A stretch of 34,080 bases of DNA, from contig JANRBC010000042.1 in NCBI GenBank assembly GCA_030727685.1, positions 1 through 34,080 of the forward strand, in the 5' to 3' direction. The translations under genes and the position numbers were made by a program. Each line of letters begins with the position of its first letter. The stretch's first letter is position 1. Source of the stretch: Ilumatobacteraceae bacterium. Its GTDB lineage: Bacteria > Actinomycetota > Acidimicrobiia > Acidimicrobiales > Ilumatobacteraceae. The notes under the pieces were generated by a model. That model had not been told where the DNA came from. It did not search any database and saw only the letters and a program-made list of their open reading frames with translations. Below are positions 29,423 to 34,080 of the stretch, piece after piece.

Positions 29423-31247
29423 AAGTTTTATTTGATTTACGGCGATCTTCGACGCTCAAAAAGCGCTTTCGAATTCTGATGTTTGACGGAGTCACCTCGA
29501 CAAGTTCGTCATCTCCAATCCACTGAATGCCAGATTCAAGGGTGTGAGTTATTGGTGTCGCCAGCTTTGGACCATCGTCATGGCTGTGAGTGCGGATGTT
29601 GGTTAGTTCTTTTGCTCGCACCGAGTTGACGACCATTTCATCTTCGCGCGAGTTCTCACCAACGACCATGCCTTCGTAAACCTCAACGCCTGGCGCAACA
29701 AATAAAGTGCCACGAAGTTGCAAATTGTCTAATGCGTAAGCAGTTGTCGAACCTTTTCGATCTGACACCATGGCCCCACCCAATCGGTGCGGCAACTCTC
29801 CGGCCCACGGGGTGTAGCCGTTGAGACTTTGATGAAGCAGTGCAGTACCACGCGTAACTGTTAGCAACAATGATCGAAATCCGATCAAGCCACGCGACGG
29901 CGCCTGAAAACTTACGATAGTGCGACCGCTATCGCCTTGCTCAAGGTTGACAACGCGTCCTTTACGGGGTGCGAGCGCTTGTGTTACCGCGCCAACATAT
30001 TCATCTGGCACGTCAATTGTGCCTGCCTCAAGTGGCTCATGCTTTTTGCCGTCAATTTCTTTGGTGATTACTTCGGGACGACTTACTTGAAGTTCATAAC
30101 CTTCGCGACGCATATTCTCGATCAAAACAGCAAGCTGAAGCTCACCGCGACCAGCAACCTCGATTACATCTGGGCTATCTGTTGTGTTGACGCGAATCGA
30201 TACATTGCCCAAGACTTCTTTGAAAAGACGCTCACTTAAGTGACGGCTGGTTAGAAACGTGCCATCGCGTCCCGCAAACGGTGACGTGTTGACACCAAAA
30301 CTCATGCGCAAAACTGGTTCGTCAACTTCAAGTCGCGGCAATGCAGGTGCATTTTCGATCGCAGCAATCGTGTCGCCTACTTCAACTTCGTCAATGCCTG
30401 CCAAAATAAACAAATCACCGGCTGCAACTTGTGAGACCTCTTCTCGGCCAATACCGCGGAATGCAAATAGTGTGCTTATTTTCCGCTTAATAAATGGTGC
30501 TGGGTTATCAGGTGTTGGATGTTGCCAAACGAACACTGTGTCACCCTTTTTCATCACGCCCGCTTCGACACGGCCAATGGCCAGACGACCGAGATAATCA
30601 GAAGCGTCGAGGTTCGCAACAAGCGCCTGCAACGGCTTCGATGAGTCTCCCGTTGGCGCGGGAATCGTATCGAGAACAGCGTCTAGCAATGGAACTAAGT
30701 CGGCATTTTCAGCCGGCATACCAATGCCTTTCATCGACCGACCTTCTCGAGCGACCGCAGAGATCACCGGGAAACTCAGATGATGGTCATGGTGCGCAAG
30801 ATCTAAAAACAGTTGCTCGACTTCATGCAACACTTCTTCTGGTCGAGCATCGGATCGATCAACTTTGTTTAATACAACGACAACTGGCAGATCTTTGGCC
30901 AATGCTTTTGAAAGTACATAACGAGTTTGTGGCAACGGACCTTCCGCGGCGTCCACCAAAAGCAAAATACCGTCAACCAAGGCAAGTGCTCGTTCGACTT
31001 CTCCGCCAAAGTCGGCGTGACCTGGTGTATCGACGAGGTTGATCTTGGTGCCTCGCCATTCAATTTCGGCAGCCTTAGCCAAAATCGTGATACCACGCTC
31101 TCGCTCTTGGTCGTTCGAGTCCATGACTCGATCAACTACAGCTTGGTGAGCAGCGAAAGTACCGCCACTTTTTAGTAGGGCATCCAACAAAGTGGTTTTA
31201 CCGTGGTCAACGTGCGCTACCAGCGCAATATTTCTTATGTTATTAAT
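29412..31247 (-). CDS. typA: GTP-binding protein TypA/BipA; apparent ATT start codon
   Basis: Track ORF begins at an internal TTG (31190). Upstream in-frame codons read (ATT)NNIRNIALVAHVDHGKTTLLDALL, the conserved TypA N-terminus; in-frame TGA at 31256-31258. Also RERGITILAKA, LVDTPGHADFGGEVERAL. Confidence 0.9.
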   Translation of the reverse strand: MNNIRNIALVAHVDHGKTTLLDALLKSGGTFAAHQAVVDRVMDSNDQERERGITILAKAAEIEWRGTKINLVDTPGHADFGGEVERALALVDGILLLVDAAEGPLPQTRYVLSKALAKDLPVVVVLNKVDRSDARPEEVLHEVEQLFLDLAHHDHHLSFPVISAVAREGRSMKGIGMPAENADLVPLLDAVLDTIPAPTGDSSKPLQALVANLDASDYLGRLAIGRVEAGVMKKGDTVFVWQHPTPDNPAPFIKRKISTLFAFRGIGREEVSQVAAGDLFILAGIDEVEVGDTIAAIENAPALPRLEVDEPVLRMSFGVNTSPFAGRDGTFLTSRHLSERLFKEVLGNVSIRVNTTDSPDVIEVAGRGELQLAVLIENMRREGYELQVSRPEVITKEIDGKKHEPLEAGTIDVPDEYVGAVTQALAPRKGRVVNLEQGDSGRTIVSFQAPSRGLIGFRSLLLTVTRGTALLHQSLNGYTPWAGELPHRLGGAMVSDRKGSTTAYALDNLQLRGTLFVAPGVEVYEGMVVGENSREDEMVVNSVRAKELTNIRTHSHDDGPKLATPITHTLESGIQWIGDDELVEVTPSNIRIRKRFLSVEDRRKSNKTSKN

Positions 31248-31266
31248 TGGGGGCTCTCAGTTCGTG

Positions 31267-31515
31267 TCAGGAAATATCTTCGTCAGAATCATCGGCAATC
31301 TCGTCGCCGTTTTCATCAAACCGCACTCCATAACGTTCTGCAATGGCCGCGTATTCATCTTCTTGGGACTTCGACTTACTTTCTCTGGCAACTCCGAGAT
31401 CTTCGGCGGACGGGCCTGTCTGTTTCAGGCGACGCGCTTCTTCAAATCGACGATGACGACCCTTTTTCACGGTAGGGCTCCAAATTTCTCTGGGGCGATT
31501 ACCGGTTTTGGTCAC
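31267..31515 (-). CDS. Small charged hypothetical protein
   Basis: 82-aa ORF; MTKTGNRPREIWSPTVKKGRHRRFEEARRLKQ...RYGVRFDENGDEIADDSDEDIS; immediately upstream of typA. Confidence 0.6.
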   Translation of the reverse strand: MTKTGNRPREIWSPTVKKGRHRRFEEARRLKQTGPSAEDLGVARESKSKSQEDEYAAIAERYGVRFDENGDEIADDSDEDIS

Positions 31516-31595
31516 CGCCTAGTGGATAGACATTGGGGGAAATCATAGCAACACCGTTCATTGAAAGCGCGGATTTACGAATGAATCTGTCGCTT

Positions 31596-32744
31596 CTAAG
31601 CGATCGTTGAACTAATCAGCTTGAGATGTCCGTCACGGTCGACACTTAGACCCACTTCTCCGTTCAGAATTCGCATCAAATCGTCACCTATCAGAGTCGC
31701 TCGCCAACCCTCGCGCAACCTGGCTTTCGGAGACTGTCGAAGAAACGCAGTGATATCACTTCTTGTCGCCAAGAGAGTGGCGTCGATTTTATGTTTTCTC
31801 GCTAACTCGCCCACCCAAGCAGTGATCAGGGTTAACGCAGGACGAGCAAACTTGTCAACTTCATCATTTTCATTAGTTGGTAACGAGACCGAATTTTTGG
31901 CACCATCGCGCACCGCAGTCATAATCTCTCTGCAATATTCAGCCGAAAGATGTCGATCATCAACACCGCGAGTGTTTGCAAGTTCTTCAACACTCTTTGG
32001 CACTCGCTGTGAAATGCCAAGCAATGCCATATCTGACATCACACGTCTCGGTGGCAAGTCGCCTCGCATGGCTCTTTCTTCTCTCCATCTAGCTAAAGAC
32101 TGAGCAACACCTCTTGCCGGACCTTTCAGCGCCCTAACCTCTTTAAGTCTTAGCCATGCATCTGACGGATCTTGAGGGCCTGTTGGTCGTGATGCCAGTT
32201 CACTACACGCATCTTTCACCCAGTCAACCCGACCCAGCTCATTGAGTTGTTTGGTTAGATCATCATGTAGATCAAAAAGATGAACAACATCGTCAGCCGC
32301 GTAAGCACACTGCTGTTCTGTCAACGGACGACGCAACCAATCGGTGAGTCGGTCACCTTTCGACAGAGTAGTTTTTTTGAGTGCTTGCACCAATGTTGCA
32401 AGAGAAGGTGTCGAGTAGCCGACAAATCCTGCAGCTACTTGACAATCAAAAATATTTCGGGGTGCTTCAAGTGAAGCGTGTCGCAACACTTCAAGATCTT
32501 GCTGTGCCGCATGGAAGACAGCCAAAATCTCACTTGTGAATAAACGACCCAATCTTCGCGGATCAACTGCAAGCGGATCAATCAGTGCGGTTTGTGTGCC
32601 CCAGCGAACCTGCACCAGGGCAAGCTTCGGGTAATAAGTTCTCTCTCGATGAAACTCGGTGTCAATCGCGTAACGAGATCCGGTCAAAACACTGTCAATA
32701 ACGTCGTCAAGCGCCTTCTCTGAGTCAACCCACTCAAAACTCAC
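31596..32744 (-). CDS. rnd: Ribonuclease D (DEDD exonuclease with HRDC domain)
   Basis: YAIDTEFHRERTYYPKLALVQVRWG, IFDCQVAAGFVGY, YAADDVVHLFDLHDDL; HRDC-like C-terminal half. Confidence 0.93.
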   Translation of the reverse strand: MSFEWVDSEKALDDVIDSVLTGSRYAIDTEFHRERTYYPKLALVQVRWGTQTALIDPLAVDPRRLGRLFTSEILAVFHAAQQDLEVLRHASLEAPRNIFDCQVAAGFVGYSTPSLATLVQALKKTTLSKGDRLTDWLRRPLTEQQCAYAADDVVHLFDLHDDLTKQLNELGRVDWVKDACSELASRPTGPQDPSDAWLRLKEVRALKGPARGVAQSLARWREERAMRGDLPPRRVMSDMALLGISQRVPKSVEELANTRGVDDRHLSAEYCREIMTAVRDGAKNSVSLPTNENDEVDKFARPALTLITAWVGELARKHKIDATLLATRSDITAFLRQSPKARLREGWRATLIGDDLMRILNGEVGLSVDRDGHLKLISSTIA

Positions 32745-33064
32745 TCGGGATTGCCGCCGAGCACAACTTCATTGCCTGCAGCTATCCACCCCAGAGTTCC
32801 GCCCGCGATATTTACGACGTCGCTCAATCCATTGTCAACGCAAAACCCGCAGGCCTGCATGCTGCGTCCACCACTGCGACAAATCAAGTAAATCGTCCCA
32901 CTAGGTATTTCAGTAACTCGGCCTGCAAACTCGCTCAGCGGAATGTTTATTGCACCAGATACATGCCCTGACTCAAACTCGTCTGTCTCGCGAACGTCGA
33001 CCAATGTGATATCGCGATTGTGTAACTGCATGAACTCACTAACTGAAATTTCAGAGATAGACAC
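32741..33064 (-). CDS. Rhodanese-like domain protein
   Basis: ITLVDVRETDEFESGHVSGAINIPLSEF, YLICRSGGRSMQAC active-site loop. Confidence 0.92.
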   Translation of the reverse strand: MSISEISVSEFMQLHNRDITLVDVRETDEFESGHVSGAINIPLSEFAGRVTEIPSGTIYLICRSGGRSMQACGFCVDNGLSDVVNIAGGTLGWIAAGNEVVLGGNPE

Positions 33065-33080
33065 GAATACATCTTACGCC

Positions 33081-33650
33081 TTAAGTTGATTTTGGCTGAT
33101 GTTTCAGTTGGTGTGATTCGTTGATGTTGGCTAAAGCTTGACTCGATAGATCAACGAACTCAAAATTCAGTTTTTCAATTACCTCATGAATGGCTCTCTC
33201 TCCTGATACAAATTCTCGCTCAATGGCTTCGCAAGTCGAGCGCCGCCAAGTACTACAAAGCCACTGAGCAGAATCTGTACGCGCAACTCGCACGTCAAAA
33301 CCGATGCCCAGTTTGGATAATTGCCGACAAGTATCTTCATCGATATACGGAACATCACAAGGAAGCGTCATTAGAAGCTCGGTTTTGCAAACCTTCATTG
33401 CGGTTAACAATGCGCCAACCGGACCTGACTCTGGATAATCATCTTGGATGAAGTCAACACCCCATCGGAGAGAATCTTCGACGTCTCCACCGATCAAAGC
33501 AATATCTGTAAATCCTGCACGCTTTAATGCTTTTATTATCAATGAGCCAAATTCGGTTTCGTTGATTTTCGCATTAATCTTTGGGCTACCAAAACGACTA
33601 CTTTTGCCGCCGGCGAAAATCGCAACACTTGTGTCGGCAACAAAACTCAT
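33081..33650 (-). CDS. mobA: Molybdenum cofactor guanylyltransferase (MobA-like NTP transferase)
   Basis: VAIFAGGKSSRFGSPK, IQDDYPESGPVGALLTAM, LLMTLPCDVPYID; likely start 33650 with ATGA overlap to the upstream gene. Confidence 0.85.
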   Translation of the reverse strand: MSFVADTSVAIFAGGKSSRFGSPKINAKINETEFGSLIIKALKRAGFTDIALIGGDVEDSLRWGVDFIQDDYPESGPVGALLTAMKVCKTELLMTLPCDVPYIDEDTCRQLSKLGIGFDVRVARTDSAQWLCSTWRRSTCEAIEREFVSGERAIHEVIEKLNFEFVDLSSQALANINESHQLKHQPKST

Positions 33651-34080
33651 CGCAACAAATGGTTTGCTTCCCCGCTTGGGTCGCACTGAGTCAAAAATTG
33701 TTCACAGCGAACAGCCTCGGATGTCTCTCCAATTATTCGAGCGTGTTTCGCAAGACCAGCGAGACACCGCAAAAAACCGCGATTAGTTTCGAACCGCCAT
33801 CTCACGAATCCAGAGCCACGCCAAGAGTTGGCTCGCAAACTGTCGAGACCCCTGTGGTAACCAACTCGGTAAGCCATGTACGCATCTATGCCCGAAGCAC
33901 TTAGATCGCCGATTGAAGCCCAACCATCCAAAAATGTCGGATACTTAGCGACCACGGCGCAAACTGCGTCACGCCGTTGGTCTAAATCGGCGCCGAGCGC
34001 GACACTCAACAACCGAATCGCTTCTGGGTCGAAGTTTGGCAGCTGTGTTTCGGGTGGACCACTGGATGAAAGATTTACTG
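33647..34080 (-). CDS. DUF3151-family protein, truncated by the window edge
   Basis: Frame stays open to the window end: VNLSSSGPPETQLPNFDPEAIRLLSVALGAD...AYMAYRVGYHRGLDSLRANSWRGSGFVRWRFETNRGFLRCLAGLAKHARIIGETSEAVRCEQFL, a typical actinobacterial DUF3151 pattern. Confidence 0.82.
   Translation of the reverse strand, partial: VNLSSSGPPETQLPNFDPEAIRLLSVALGADLDQRRDAVCAVVAKYPTFLDGWASIGDLSASGIDAYMAYRVGYHRGLDSLRANSWRGSGFVRWRFETNRGFLRCLAGLAKHARIIGETSEAVRCEQFLTQCDPSGEANHLLR

Noticed and set aside
30494-31042. 182-aa plus-strand ORF
   Set aside because: Antisense to typA, which has strong family motifs across the whole interval.

Overview
This is a gene-dense actinobacterial chromosomal segment; gene content and synteny suggest an Acidimicrobiia-like lineage (inference). 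The core is a complete Pup-proteasome locus on the minus strand (mpa/arc - dop - pup - prcB - prcA - pafA). It is flanked by trmI and a ferredoxin on one side and by lepB, a GDPD-family gene, tatA/B, tatC and a HelY-like helicase on the other. The overall order resembles the Mycobacterium tuberculosis trmI-mpa-dop-pup-prcBA-pafA-tatAC-helY neighbourhood, but no pafB/pafC are seen. Other confident genes are enoyl-CoA hydratase, a GNAT, a duplicated/divergent ThyX-like protein, an M20 amidohydrolase, D-Ala-D-Ala carboxypeptidase (PBP4/S13), a fused ADP-forming acyl-CoA synthetase, transketolase, transaldolase, a LOG-family protein, TypA/BipA, RNase D, rhodanese, MobA and a truncated DUF3151 protein at the right edge. 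I recognised no tRNA, rRNA, CRISPR array, phage or transposon. I found no convincing wholly new multi-gene system. The items most worth a second look are: typA with no ATG/GTG/TTG start in its conserved reading frame (apparent ATT start), a tandem-domain ThyX-like protein with complementary motif loss, a stand-alone lipid-kinase C-terminal-domain protein next to helY, a Cys-rich uncharacterised protein convergently overlapping typA, and extreme tail-to-tail gene packing.
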